The notes: generated by a model from the sequence alone, not told the origin. 64,000 bases of DNA from JBBSHE01 sp038253325 (GCA_038253325.1 JBBSHE010000010.1:1-64000), one strand, 5' to 3'. Positions 8,833 to 17,940 are shown, counted from the stretch's first letter. Program-made: numbers and translations.

Positions 8833-9695
8833 TGCGGTTCGCGACCGTACGCACGCCAGCGGGCTTGCGGGCCGCCCGTGTCGACGGAGCGGAAGACGAC
8901 GCAACACTGAGCCTGCTGCCGTTCCCGGACGTACGCGTCCTGCTCGAGGCGGCGGACTGGCGTCAGGCAGCAACCGGACCGGGCGAACCGGGCGGCACGC
9001 TGGACGCGGCGGACCTGGCACCGCTGGTCCCGGCGCCGACCAAGATCTTGTGCCTGGGACTGAACTACCGTTCACACATCGAGGAGCTCGGTCGCGAGCT
9101 GCCCTCCTATCCCACCTTGTTCGGCAAGGACGCACAGAGCCTCCTCGGTCCACGCGACGACCTGGTGCTCCCACAGGCGTCCGACCAGCCCGACTGGGAG
9201 GCCGAGCTCGCCATCGTCATCGGCGCCCGGGTGCGCCACGCGGACGTCGAACTGGCTCGGGCTGCGATCGCCGGGTACACGATGCTCAACGACGTGTCGA
9301 TGCGTGACTGGCAGTGGCGGACGACACAGTGGCTGCAGGGCAAGATGTTCGAGGCGAGCACGCCGCTTGGACCGGTGCTGGTCACACCGGACGAGGTCGC
9401 CCACGTCGACGGCCGAGTCGACGTGCGAGTCACCTGCCTCGTGGACGACGAGCTGAAGCAGGACGCGCGTACATCCGACCTGATCTTCCCGCCGGCTGAG
9501 ATCGTGTCTTACGTGTCGACGTTCACGACGCTCAATCCCGGCGACGTCATCGCGACCGGCACCGCAGGTGGAGTTGGTTCCGCCGCCACGCCACCGGTGT
9601 ACCTCCAGCACGGTCAGACGGTGGTGGTACGAGGCGAGGGTATCGGCGCCTGCGTGAACCGGTGCGTCAAGGAAGCCGGGCAGGAGTCAGCGTGA
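8832..9695 (+). CDS. fumarylacetoacetate hydrolase family protein (probable fumarylpyruvate hydrolase)
   Basis: A 287-residue FAH-family enzyme. The N-terminal cap (1-70) is followed by the catalytic core starting KILCLGLNYRSHIEELG, with the metal-binding acids in the DWEAELAIVIG segment and FGKDAQSLLGP near the active site. The start at 8832 overlaps the dioxygenase stop (TGATG); a longer open frame to 8712 only re-reads the dioxygenase in another frame. In the gentisate pathway this enzyme cleaves fumarylpyruvate to fumarate and pyruvate. FAH paralogues also handle other acylpyruvates, so the specificity rests on context. Confidence 0.88.
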   Translation: MRFATVRTPAGLRAARVDGAEDDATLSLLPFPDVRVLLEAADWRQAATGPGEPGGTLDAADLAPLVPAPTKILCLGLNYRSHIEELGRELPSYPTLFGKDAQSLLGPRDDLVLPQASDQPDWEAELAIVIGARVRHADVELARAAIAGYTMLNDVSMRDWQWRTTQWLQGKMFEASTPLGPVLVTPDEVAHVDGRVDVRVTCLVDDELKQDARTSDLIFPPAEIVSYVSTFTTLNPGDVIATGTAGGVGSAATPPVYLQHGQTVVVRGEGIGACVNRCVKEAGQESA

Positions 9696-10207
9696 GCGAG
9701 ATGGAGGAACTGGCCAGCATCACCGCAGAGCAGGTGCGGGCGGACAACGCCGATCTCGATCAGCGTTTGCTGGCTGTATGCCGGACAGCGGACGCCAGTC
9801 TGTTGATCGAGCGTGACGACGCCGAATCCTGGTCCGCGGCGCAGGTGATGGCCCACCTCACCGAGTTCCCGCGATTCTTCGCGACTGAGCTACGGCGCCT
9901 GTTCGACGACCCGGAGGCCCCGGTCGGCCGGACGGTTGAGCACGATGACCGACTCGCAGCCGTCGCCGGCGCCACGAGCCGGAGTCTCGACGAGCTGATC
10001 GCCGGGATCGAGGCCGCCTTTACCGACCTGGCCGACGCGTTGCGCGAGCTCGACGACGACCACCTGCACGGCATGACCCAGAACCGCAAGTACGGCGCGG
10101 AGCCGATGACCGCGTTCCTCGACCGGTACGTGATCGGCCACAAACGCGGCCACCTCGACCAGCTGGCGAACAAGACACCGGCGGGACGCGCCGCGGCGGC
10201 GAGGTGA
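9692..10207 (+). CDS. DinB-fold protein, probable mycothiol-dependent maleylpyruvate isomerase
   Basis: A 171-residue four-helix-bundle DinB/MDMPI-type protein. The candidate metal histidines sit in VMAHLTEF (about residue 51) and in IGHKRGHLDQL (HxxxH near 150-154), the three-histidine pattern of the fold. It starts at GTG with GTGA overlap and a CAGGAG ribosome binding site; a longer open frame to 9662 is not needed. Gentisate pathways need an isomerase turning maleylpyruvate into fumarylpyruvate, and actinobacteria use a mycothiol-dependent DinB-fold enzyme for this. The position right after the dioxygenase and hydrolase supports that role, though other DinB thiol-transferase roles remain possible. 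Confidence 0.78.
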   Translation: MSEMEELASITAEQVRADNADLDQRLLAVCRTADASLLIERDDAESWSAAQVMAHLTEFPRFFATELRRLFDDPEAPVGRTVEHDDRLAAVAGATSRSLDELIAGIEAAFTDLADALRELDDDHLHGMTQNRKYGAEPMTAFLDRYVIGHKRGHLDQLANKTPAGRAAAAR

Positions 10208-10224
10208 CGGGACGGCGCGGAACG

Positions 10225-12186
10225 CTACGACCCGGCGCCGTCCTCCAGCCCGGACCTCGGGCCGTCCTCCGGCCCGCCGAGGTGGTCCGAGAACCATCGC
10301 AGCGTCCGCGTCAGGAAGTCGACGCGGTGCACCGGCGGACCGAACGCGAAGAACATGTGTGAGCCGCCCGGATAGCGGGCGTACTCGACCTCACACCCCG
10401 CCTTCTTGAGCGCGACGAACATCTGCTCGCTCTGACCGATGGGACATCGGAGGTCGGCCTCCCCGTGGAAGATCAGGGTGGGCGTCCTCGTCCGGTGCGC
10501 GAACGTCGACGGCGAGTGCGCGGCGTACCACTCCGGGTCCGCGTGCGGCGGACCCCCTGCGTGCCGCTCCATGCCGTTGTGACCGACGTCGCTGGTGCCG
10601 TAGTAGGACTCGATGTCGAAGATCGGCTCGCCGCAGACAGCCGCCGCAAAACGGTCGGTTTGGGAGATTGCCCACGCCGTCATGTACCCGCCGTAGCTGA
10701 TCCCGAAGACGCCGACTCGATGCGCGTCGGCGTACGGACGTGCGACCACTGCGTCGAGAATGACGAGCAGGTCGGAGTAGTCCCCGTATCCCCAGTCGCG
10801 CACGACTCCGCGCGCGAAGTTGCGTCCGTACGAGCTCGAGCCTCGCGGGTTCGGGGCCAGAACCAGAAAGCCGTTCGTGGCCAGGCACTGCTGATGCGCA
10901 AGGAACCGGTGACCGTGGCACGCGGTCGGCCCACCGTGGACGTCGAGGACGACGGGGTATCGCTTCTGGGGGTCGAAGTCCGGAGGCGTCAGCAGCCAGG
11001 CCTCGATGGTGAGGCCACCGTTGGTCACCTCAAGGCGCTTCCACCCGGCCGCCGGCCGGTCGGCCAGCGTCCTCGCAGCATGGTCGGTCACCACCTGAGT
11101 GCGGCCATTCCCCAGGTCGGTGACGGCGATCTCAGGTGGCGAGTCTAGTGTCGCCCGACTCTGCACGACGCGACGACGGGAGCGATCCGGGCTCAGCCCG
11201 AAGTTCCAGGACTCCCCGCGCGCCAGCACCTCGACCTCACCAGTCCGGGTGTCGAGCAGCTCTACGCCGCTCGCACCGCTCCGCAGCCCGTGGAAGAGCA
11301 CGCGTCGGTCGTCGACCCACACCGGGTTCGACTCCAGCTCGGCGCCGATGTCGTCGGTCACGCGTCGCGTGACCCCGGTGGCCAGCTCGTACACGAAGAA
11401 GTCGAGCTGGAACGAGTGCTCGGGGTCGGCCGCATAGACGACCTGGTCGCCCGCGGGAGACCAGGCCCAGTGCCCGAGCCTTCCAGCTGCCGAGGTCATC
11501 GGCTCGACCTGACCGGAATCGACGCTGACGAGACTGAGCTGCGCACCACCGCGATCCATCCGCCCGACGCGCACCGCCAGCTGGCGACCGTCGGGATGCC
11601 ATTGTGGCGAATCGTGGTCGTACGGGTCCGTCGTGAGACGCCGGTGGTCGCCGGTGGAGAGCTCGACGACGAAAACGTGCGACCGCCGGTCGCCGAGGAA
11701 CCCGCGTCCGTCTTCCTTGTAGTCGATCCGCCGCGTCACCCGCACCGCGGGCGCCGCGTCCGCTGGACGCTCGTGCTCGTCAGGGTCGTTGGCGTCGCAC
11801 TCGGTGGTGTACGCGATCCGTCCGCCGTCCGGTGACCAGCTGAGCTCATCGATGTCATCGGTGTGGCGGGTGATCTCTCGGGGCTCGTCCCCTGGGTCCG
11901 GCGAGACAACGAAGATCCCACGACCGCCGTCGACCCGGCCGGTGAACGCCACCGAGGTTCCGTCCGGTGACCACCGCGCACCGCTGGACTGGCTATCGAC
12001 CGGCGTCAGCGGTCGGGCGTTGCCGCCGTCGATGTCACAGAGCCAGGTCTCCGACCGGCGTGCTCTGGTGCCGGAAGCGAAGCTCCGCAGTGTGTAGACG
12101 ATACGTTCACCGTCTGGGGACACGTCCGGGTCACCGGGGTTAGGGAGCTCGTACACGAGCACGTCGGGGCTGAGCGGCCCGCTCAT
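10225..12186 (-). CDS. S9 family prolyl oligopeptidase / acylaminoacyl-peptidase
   Basis: A 653-residue serine peptidase. The N-terminal ~400 residues form a PD40/WD40-like beta-propeller with repeated SPDG motifs; the C-terminal alpha/beta-hydrolase domain has GISYGG with Ser497, Asp578 in HGEADLRCP and His610 in GGSHMFF. The ATG at 12186 overlaps the asparaginase stop (TGATG) and has a GGGGAGG ribosome binding site. The 157-codon upstream extension is out-of-frame asparaginase sequence. No signal peptide, so it is cytosolic. It probably trims short peptides or acyl-peptides brought in by the nearby Dpp-type importer. It converges on the isomerase gene with 17 nt between them. Confidence 0.92.
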   Translation of the reverse strand: MSGPLSPDVLVYELPNPGDPDVSPDGERIVYTLRSFASGTRARRSETWLCDIDGGNARPLTPVDSQSSGARWSPDGTSVAFTGRVDGGRGIFVVSPDPGDEPREITRHTDDIDELSWSPDGGRIAYTTECDANDPDEHERPADAAPAVRVTRRIDYKEDGRGFLGDRRSHVFVVELSTGDHRRLTTDPYDHDSPQWHPDGRQLAVRVGRMDRGGAQLSLVSVDSGQVEPMTSAAGRLGHWAWSPAGDQVVYAADPEHSFQLDFFVYELATGVTRRVTDDIGAELESNPVWVDDRRVLFHGLRSGASGVELLDTRTGEVEVLARGESWNFGLSPDRSRRRVVQSRATLDSPPEIAVTDLGNGRTQVVTDHAARTLADRPAAGWKRLEVTNGGLTIEAWLLTPPDFDPQKRYPVVLDVHGGPTACHGHRFLAHQQCLATNGFLVLAPNPRGSSSYGRNFARGVVRDWGYGDYSDLLVILDAVVARPYADAHRVGVFGISYGGYMTAWAISQTDRFAAAVCGEPIFDIESYYGTSDVGHNGMERHAGGPPHADPEWYAAHSPSTFAHRTRTPTLIFHGEADLRCPIGQSEQMFVALKKAGCEVEYARYPGGSHMFFAFGPPVHRVDFLTRTLRWFSDHLGGPEDGPRSGLEDGAGS

Positions 12187-13226
12187 CACGCCTCCCCGGA
12201 CTGGCAGCCGGCTGGTTCGAGGGTGAAGACCGGCCGGGCCAGACCGACGTCTCGGCCCGACAGCGTTCGCAGGCGGGGACGCGCGTGCTCGCCGAGCGCC
12301 TCGACCTGCGCCTGGTCGATGACGCCGAGCTGCCGCAGCACCTCGATCGCGGCGACCGAGCCCGGCCGTCCCGCCGACGGCCCCGACGTACCGTCGTCCA
12401 CCTTGACGGCGACGCCAACGCCCTCGGCGAGGCCCAGGCACTCGACGCCCCCGGCGCCACCTTTCGCCAGCACCCTGCAGCCGGCTGCCGCCATCACGTC
12501 CGTGTCGAACCGTCCACGTCCCGCGACGAGGTACGGGTGCGCCAGCATCGCGTTGCGCACTGCCCGGGCCGCGCCGGCAGCCGGCTCGCCCAGACCCTCG
12601 GGCCGCATCAGCCTGGCGTAGGCGAGCGCCATCCGGTAGACGCTGATCCCGTAGCAAGGAGCCCCACAGCCGTCGACGCCGAGCGGGATGTCCGCGGGCT
12701 CGAGATCGGTGAACCTGGCCACGTTGCGCACGATCTCTTGTTGAGCCGGGTGGTCCGACATCTCGTAGCCGACGACGTCCGCCTGCAGCTGGGTCGCGAG
12801 CGCGAGCATGCCGGTGTGGTTCGCGGAGCAGTTGTTGTGCAGTATGTTCGGCTGTTCACCTGCCCTGGTGAGGGCCGTCGCGCTCTCGGAGTCGAGCGGT
12901 GGATGGACGCCGCAGGACAGGTCGGCAACGCTGCGACCGAGACGCTGGAGGAGCGCCCCGACGCGTTCGACGTGGATCGGCTCGCCGTTGTGCGAGCCGC
13001 TCATCAGCGCCAGGTCCTCCGCCGCGAGCCCCCAGTGTGACGCCGCCCCGCCGTACACGGCCGGCATCGCCTGGAAGGGCTTCGCCGCCGAACGCCAGTA
13101 CGTGACCGTCTCGGGATCTCCCACGGCGGCGGACATGGTGCCGTTCACGTCCACCACCGCGATGTGCCCGCGGTGCACCGCCTCGACCAGCTCCCCGCGG
13201 ACGACTTCGACAAGTGGTGCGCTCAC
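12186..13226 (-). CDS. type II-like L-asparaginase (PF06089 family)
   Basis: A 346-residue homologue of the Rhizobium etli inducible asparaginase family, unrelated to the E. coli fold. Numbered from the GTG at 13226 (GGTGAGG just upstream), the active-site residues line up as Ser46-x-x-Lys49 in RSAAKPFQ, Ser78 in SGSHNGE, Cys133 in NNCSANHTGM, Cys187 in DGCGAP and Lys255 in AKGGAGG. In the R. etli enzyme the zinc site also uses a lysine three residues after the first cysteine; here that position is Asn136, so metal binding may differ. The product would be aspartate plus ammonia from asparagine or a related amide. The frame is open to 13301, inside the SMP-30 gene. Confidence 0.88.
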   Translation of the reverse strand: MSAPLVEVVRGELVEAVHRGHIAVVDVNGTMSAAVGDPETVTYWRSAAKPFQAMPAVYGGAASHWGLAAEDLALMSGSHNGEPIHVERVGALLQRLGRSVADLSCGVHPPLDSESATALTRAGEQPNILHNNCSANHTGMLALATQLQADVVGYEMSDHPAQQEIVRNVARFTDLEPADIPLGVDGCGAPCYGISVYRMALAYARLMRPEGLGEPAAGAARAVRNAMLAHPYLVAGRGRFDTDVMAAAGCRVLAKGGAGGVECLGLAEGVGVAVKVDDGTSGPSAGRPGSVAAIEVLRQLGVIDQAQVEALGEHARPRLRTLSGRDVGLARPVFTLEPAGCQSGEA

Positions 13227-13233
13227 CGTGACC

Positions 13234-14124
13234 TCACCCGCCGAACCGCTGCGGCGGCCGCCCGTGGCAGCCGGGGCGAAGCCGGAAGATGCCACCAGCA
13301 TGCGGCTGACGCCGCAGCTCTTCGTCCGCGAGGCCCTCCACGGCAGAGGTCACGAACAGCTCGTCCAGGTCGGCCCCGCCGAACGCGCAGCTCGTCACCT
13401 GCGAGACCGGTAGTTCGACGACCGCGTCCAGTCCGCCGTCGGGCGTGTAGCGACGCACCGCGGACCCGCCCCACAGCGCGACCCAGACACAGCCGGCGGC
13501 ATCGACCGTCAGGCCGTCCGGCAGCCCGTCGGTCGCCGGGATGTCGACGAACCGTCGCCGGTTGGTGATCGCAGCCGTCAGCGGGTCGTGGTCGAAGATG
13601 TCGATGCCACCTCCGGCGCTGTCCACGTAGTACATCGTCTGCTCGTCGAGCGACCAGTCGAGGCCATTAGGGATCGTGGCGTCGGCCACGACCTGCTGTA
13701 CCTGCAGGTCCGGGGCCAGTCGGTAAACGGCGCCAGCGTGCTGCGTCTCGTCGAGCGCCATCGTCCCGGCCCAGAACCCGCCCGCACCGTCGCACGCGCC
13801 GTCATTCATGCGGTTGCCCGGCCGGTCCGGCTCGACATCGCAGACGATGCGGACCCTCTCGCCTCCGGCATCGAGCAGACCGAAGCCGTCGCGCATGGCG
13901 AGCACGAGGCCACCGGTCGCCCGCAATGCGACCGCGCCTACCGGTTGCCTGGCCGGGAAGGACACGTCTCGGCCCGTGACGGGATCGAGCCGGTGGACGA
14001 GACCGTGCGGGATGTCGACCCAGAGCAGCTCACCTCGCCCAGGGTCCCACACCGGACTCTCGCCGACCTCGGCGTGGGCGTCGAGAACGAGCTCGACCGC
14101 AGCGACGTCAGATCCGGCTGGCAT
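13234..14124 (-). CDS. SMP-30/gluconolactonase/LRE family protein (sugar lactonase)
   Basis: A six-bladed beta-propeller lactonase of about 296 residues. Typical motifs are LGE-like GESPVWDP near residue 21, PGNRMNDGACDGAGGFWAG (metal Asn/Asp) near 102-120 and TIPNGLDWSLDEQTMYYVDS near 152-170, plus LPDGLTVDAAGCVWVALWGG. These provide the divalent-metal ligands of SMP-30 lactonases. It overlaps the end of the rhamnosidase gene by about 17 nt; the ATG at 14124 is preferred over 14142. Enzymes of this type open aldono-lactones produced by sugar dehydrogenases, so next to an alpha-L-rhamnosidase it could act on L-rhamnono-lactone. That substrate is inferred. Confidence 0.9.
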   Translation of the reverse strand: MPAGSDVAAVELVLDAHAEVGESPVWDPGRGELLWVDIPHGLVHRLDPVTGRDVSFPARQPVGAVALRATGGLVLAMRDGFGLLDAGGERVRIVCDVEPDRPGNRMNDGACDGAGGFWAGTMALDETQHAGAVYRLAPDLQVQQVVADATIPNGLDWSLDEQTMYYVDSAGGGIDIFDHDPLTAAITNRRRFVDIPATDGLPDGLTVDAAGCVWVALWGGSAVRRYTPDGGLDAVVELPVSQVTSCAFGGADLDELFVTSAVEGLADEELRRQPHAGGIFRLRPGCHGRPPQRFGG

Positions 14125-16516
14125 CGCGCCGCCGGTAGCCACTCAACCGGTGCTGTCCCTCGCCGACCTCCCGGCCGCCGGTCTCCACCGTCATCCCGGC
14201 GGGGACGTCGAGGGCCAGGTCGTCGCCGTTGACGTCGACCGCGAGCCACCCGGCGGGCGTCGGGACTCGGCCGGACACCCGCGTCAGCGGACCGAGGTAG
14301 GGGTCGACGAGTGCCCGGCGGTAGCCCGGGTTCAACGGACGCACCCCGAGGACGTACGACGTCAGGTCGTACGTCGGGCTGGCCGACCATCCGTGGCAGC
14401 GGCTGGACGTTCCGGGGGCCGCCTCCCAGAACTCCTGGAACGTCCCGTTACCCGAGACGAGCGGCCAGCGCAGCAGGCTCGCGAGGATGAGGTCGGTGCG
14501 CCCGGAACGGAAGAGCGCCTCGTGAAGGAAGCGGCACGACCAAGGCTGAGCCGCTACGACGTCCACCTCCTCGTCGAAGTCGAAAGGCGGCCGGTATTGG
14601 AAGCTCGGAACCGCGTCGGCGTGCGGATCAGCGACCGCGGCGGAAAGTGACCCTGGGGTCGCTGTGACGACGAGGCGTCCGAGGCCGTGCGCGCCGGGAT
14701 CGACGATCCGCTCGACGAGCCCGGCCACCCGGCTGTAGGGCACCAGCCCGGCGAGCAGCGCGGTGGCGTTGGTCTGCTGGCTGATTCGCCGGCTTGGGCC
14801 GTCGTTGCCGATGGCATCGACGTAGACCTCGCGGTCGGGGTCCCATAGGGTCTCGAACGCGCTGCTGATCCGCTCGCGTAGGTCGCGGACGTCGCTCGCC
14901 CCGGGAAGCTCGGCGTACGCCTCCAGCGCCGCCGCGTAGAGCGCGTCGTGCATGCCGGTGATCACATCGCGGTCTACCTGGGCCCAGTCGAGAAACACCC
15001 AGCCGGGGAAGTTCTCGAGCAGACCGCTCGGCCCGCGCTGATTCTCGTAGCGGTCGATGATCGCGTCCGCGACCGGCCGCTGGCGGCTGACGAAGTCTTC
15101 GTCTCCCGCGTAGAGCCAGTAAGACGCGAGAGCGCGGATCCAGTGCAGGGAGTACTCGGGCATCGTGAAACCGATGCGCGCGAAGTCGCAGCCGGCCGCG
15201 CCGGCGAGCAGCCCGCTCGGGAAGCGACTCCGTGCCGTCAGGGCCAGGTGATGCCGGATCAGCCGCCAATCGGGGTTCGTGACGTACGAGACCAGGATCT
15301 GCACGTACGAGTCCGCCACCCAGGCCCGCTGCTCCCGGCCGGGACAGTCGAGGAAGGCGTCGGTCGAGCAGACGTCGACCGTACGTGCGCCGACACGCCA
15401 GAGCTCGTTGTAGCGGTCGTCGTCGCAGTCGAACCCGGCGCCGTCCGGGCGTGGGTAGATCGCCTCCTCCACCTCGACGGTAACCTCCAGGCCCGCCGGA
15501 AAATGAGCGGCCAGGTAGCGGAACCCGACGGGGTCGAAGAACGTGGCCTCCTCCTCTGTTCGTCCGGCCAGCAGATAGCGGCCCGCCCAACGGCGAGGAG
15601 CGGTCTCCGGCAATCCGTCGGCGCGCAGGTCCTCGCCCACGACGACGTCGACGACACTTCCGGCCTGCAGCTCGGCGGCGCCGTTCAGGCGCAGCCTGAC
15701 GTGCGCGAGCGTCAGGCAACCGACGTCCCATACGCACACTCGGCGCTCGCCCTCGTCGTCCCATCGCAGCGTTGTCCAGGTCGCGTGCGGATCGTCCGTG
15801 ATGTCTGCACTGGCCGCGCGTCCGACCGTGAGTAGGCGCGGTGTGAGCGTCGTAGACGTGAGCTGGGGAATGGGACGGCGAAGCGGCGTCCCATACGGCG
15901 CGGCCGGCGGACGGTCGAGGACCGTGCCATGACCCTTGCCCGACACCACGACCGCTCGGGCCCAACGCTCCGTGTCGGTCTGCGGATCGTGGAGCCCCTG
16001 CGGCGTCAGCCGTCCGTCGACGATCTCAGGCGGCACCGAGTGCATACCGCCGCCCTCCGATTCCAGCCACGGCGACGGCGTCGTCCGCCAGTCGGCGTCG
16101 GTGACCAGGTCGACGTCGGCAGCGGGGGCCGTCTCGAAGCAGAACGATCCACGGCCGAGCGTCCCCAGCGGGGAAGCGGGAAGCCACCAAGGCCCGGCCT
16201 TCCCGTAATAGCGGCAGACTGCGACCAGGACGTTCGTACCCGTCACCAGTTGCGGGTGGAGGTCGTACTCGTCCCAGCCCAGGAACTCAGGCTCACCCCG
16301 GACCGGCCCGCGGCCGACCAGCTCGCCGTTCAGATGCAGGACGTAGCGCGAGTCGCAGGTGGCACGGGCCGGGAGCGACGACGGCAGGCTCCGCAGCTGA
16401 AACGTCCGGCGAAGGCAGACGGTGCGGCTCTCAGCCTCGGTCGACCGCCACCAGTACGCCGCCTCGGGAGCGTGATCCCAGATCCAGCGACCACGCCAGC
16501 CTTCCGTCCAGAGCAT
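14108..16516 (-). CDS. alpha-L-rhamnosidase-like glycoside hydrolase (GH78-related)
   Basis: An 802-residue protein. An N-terminal beta-sandwich region (about 1-180, with YVLHLNGELVGRGPVRGEP) is followed by a second beta domain and then an (alpha/alpha)6 barrel from about 380 with DAFLDCPGREQRAWVADSY, close to the GH78 signature in which acidic residues act in catalysis. A C-terminal beta domain ends at about 790. No signal peptide, so hydrolysis happens inside the cell after uptake. It starts with ATG directly after the stop of the SnoaL-like gene. It would remove terminal alpha-L-rhamnose from plant or bacterial glycosides. The variant catalytic segment leaves room for another deoxy-sugar. 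Confidence 0.85.
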   Translation of the reverse strand: MLWTEGWRGRWIWDHAPEAAYWWRSTEAESRTVCLRRTFQLRSLPSSLPARATCDSRYVLHLNGELVGRGPVRGEPEFLGWDEYDLHPQLVTGTNVLVAVCRYYGKAGPWWLPASPLGTLGRGSFCFETAPAADVDLVTDADWRTTPSPWLESEGGGMHSVPPEIVDGRLTPQGLHDPQTDTERWARAVVVSGKGHGTVLDRPPAAPYGTPLRRPIPQLTSTTLTPRLLTVGRAASADITDDPHATWTTLRWDDEGERRVCVWDVGCLTLAHVRLRLNGAAELQAGSVVDVVVGEDLRADGLPETAPRRWAGRYLLAGRTEEEATFFDPVGFRYLAAHFPAGLEVTVEVEEAIYPRPDGAGFDCDDDRYNELWRVGARTVDVCSTDAFLDCPGREQRAWVADSYVQILVSYVTNPDWRLIRHHLALTARSRFPSGLLAGAAGCDFARIGFTMPEYSLHWIRALASYWLYAGDEDFVSRQRPVADAIIDRYENQRGPSGLLENFPGWVFLDWAQVDRDVITGMHDALYAAALEAYAELPGASDVRDLRERISSAFETLWDPDREVYVDAIGNDGPSRRISQQTNATALLAGLVPYSRVAGLVERIVDPGAHGLGRLVVTATPGSLSAAVADPHADAVPSFQYRPPFDFDEEVDVVAAQPWSCRFLHEALFRSGRTDLILASLLRWPLVSGNGTFQEFWEAAPGTSSRCHGWSASPTYDLTSYVLGVRPLNPGYRRALVDPYLGPLTRVSGRVPTPAGWLAVDVNGDDLALDVPAGMTVETGGREVGEGQHRLSGYRRRDASRI

Positions 16517-16891
16517 TCAGCCCGGTTCCGTCTGCTCGATGGCCGCGGGGTCGAAGTAGGCACGTGCCCACTCGAACTTGCCGTCTCGGACCCGGACCAC
16601 GTTGACGCCGCGGAAGGGATGCCGGCTGCCGGCATGGTCGATCAGGACGGCCTCCCACTCGAGCGACGCCTCAGCGCCATCGCGCAGCTCGTGCACGATC
16701 CGGACCTCGAGACCCGGGTAGTCGTTCATCTCGTCGCGATAGAAGCTCGCGATCTGCTGCCGGCCCACGAACGGCTCACCGGACGGCGGATAGACCACCG
16801 CGTCAGGATGGTAGTGATCGAGCACGGCGCCGAGGTCCCGCCTGCACTCAGCGGCCCAGTAGGACTCGGCGACCTCCCGGGGGCTCTCCAT
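16517..16891 (-). CDS. SnoaL-like / NTF2-fold protein
   Basis: A cone-fold protein of about 124 residues (MESPREVAESYWAAECRRD start), with the alternating Tyr/Trp and acidic pattern of SnoaL-like polyketide cyclase or steroid-isomerase relatives. A longer frame begins at 16966, but the ATG at 16891 gives the normal family length. It is the first gene of the rhamnosidase/lactonase/asparaginase/peptidase operon. A TAGCAT box lies 8 nt before the ATG and no ribosome binding site is evident. The specific reaction cannot be told; many members are isomerases, dehydratases or binding proteins for small hydrophobic compounds. Confidence 0.8.
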   Translation of the reverse strand: MESPREVAESYWAAECRRDLGAVLDHYHPDAVVYPPSGEPFVGRQQIASFYRDEMNDYPGLEVRIVHELRDGAEASLEWEAVLIDHAGSRHPFRGVNVVRVRDGKFEWARAYFDPAAIEQTEPG

Positions 16892-16947
16892 CCCGGGAGA
16901 TGCTAGACGCAGGCCCTGCGCAGCGTCAAGAACGGCTGTCTGCAAAG

Positions 16948-16953
16948 TAGAAT
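16948..16953 (+). promoter_or_regulatory. -10 box (TAGAAT) of a probable leaderless promoter
   Basis: TAGAAT lies 6 nt before the ATG of the MBL hydrolase at 16960 and there is no ribosome binding site, the geometry of a leaderless transcript. The 68-bp divergent gap also holds TAGCAT (16900-16905 on the minus strand) serving the SnoaL-like gene, so two back-to-back promoters are packed here. No convincing -35 element is seen. Confidence 0.4.
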
Positions 16954-16959
16954 CCGCCC

Positions 16960-17940
16960 ATGACAACCATCGCGCTGGATCCGGTTGACTCTGTGACCAT
17001 CACCACGCTCGTCGACAACCTCACCGATGTCTTCATGCCGGACGAAGGCCCGGCGCATCGGTTCGCGTTCACCGGTGACACCGTGCCGCGTCAGTCCGTG
17101 GGCACGCTCGACAGCGACGTCGTCCAGCAACTGAGAGGCGAGCACGGATTCTCGGTGCTCCTGACGATCGGCAAGGCCGGTCGCCAGCACCGTGTCCTCT
17201 TCGACACCGGAGTCAGCCCGGACGGGCTCATCGAGAACATGCGATTGCTCCAGGTGGCACCGGACGAGATCGAGGTCGTGGTCTTGAGCCACGGCCACTT
17301 CGACCACACCACCGGCCTCGACGGCTTCGTACGCGCTGTCGGGCGGGTCAACCTCCCGGTGCTGATCCATCCCGAGTTCTGGCGCCGTCGGCGGCTGCTG
17401 CTGCCCGGGCTCGAGCCGTTCGAGCTGCCGTCCACCAGCAGGTCCGCGCTCGAGGGAGCGGGGTTCGAGATCGTGGAGGAACGTCAACCCTCCTTCTTGT
17501 TCGAGCACTCCTTGCTGGTGACAGGAGAAATCGACCGCACCACCGGCTTCGAAAGGGGGTTTCCGCTCCAGGAGGGCTGGGGCAGCAACGGCTGGGAGCC
17601 GGACCCGCTCGTGCTGGACGACCAGGCCGTCGTCCTGAGCGTGCGCGATCGGGGTCTCGTCGTTCTGACAGGCTGCGGACACGCCGGCATCGTCAACACC
17701 GTGCGGTATGCCCAGAAGCTGACTGGGACGGACCAGATCCATGCGATCATCGGTGGCTTTCACCTGAGCGGCCCCGTTTTCGAGCCGCTGATCCCCGCGG
17801 TGACGACCGCCTTCTCCGGCTTCCGGCCCGACCTGATCGTGCCGGCGCACTGCACCGGCTGGCGCGCCACCCACGCGCTCGCAGCCGCGTTCCCGGACGC
17901 CATGATCCCGAGCTGCGTCGGGACCACGTTCGAGCTCTGA
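16960..17940 (+). CDS. MBL fold metallo-hydrolase
   Basis: A 326-residue metallo-beta-lactamase-fold protein with the dinuclear metal motif SHGHFDH near residues 109-115, a downstream ligand in GCGHAGIVN near 233-241 and GGFHLSG near 266-272, resembling the group annotated as dihydropterin ribofuranosyl-aminobenzene phosphate synthase-like or quorum-lactonase-like hydrolases. It is transcribed alone, divergent from the rhamnosidase operon and convergent with the dehydratase gene (22 nt apart). The substrate is unknown; a lactone, phosphate ester or cyclic compound from the island's pathway is possible. Confidence 0.88.
   Translation: MTTIALDPVDSVTITTLVDNLTDVFMPDEGPAHRFAFTGDTVPRQSVGTLDSDVVQQLRGEHGFSVLLTIGKAGRQHRVLFDTGVSPDGLIENMRLLQVAPDEIEVVVLSHGHFDHTTGLDGFVRAVGRVNLPVLIHPEFWRRRRLLLPGLEPFELPSTSRSALEGAGFEIVEERQPSFLFEHSLLVTGEIDRTTGFERGFPLQEGWGSNGWEPDPLVLDDQAVVLSVRDRGLVVLTGCGHAGIVNTVRYAQKLTGTDQIHAIIGGFHLSGPVFEPLIPAVTTAFSGFRPDLIVPAHCTGWRATHALAAAFPDAMIPSCVGTTFEL

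Noticed and set aside
14628..15965. 445-residue open frame within the rhamnosidase gene
   Set aside because: Alternative frame of the same strand; arginine-rich and without family features.
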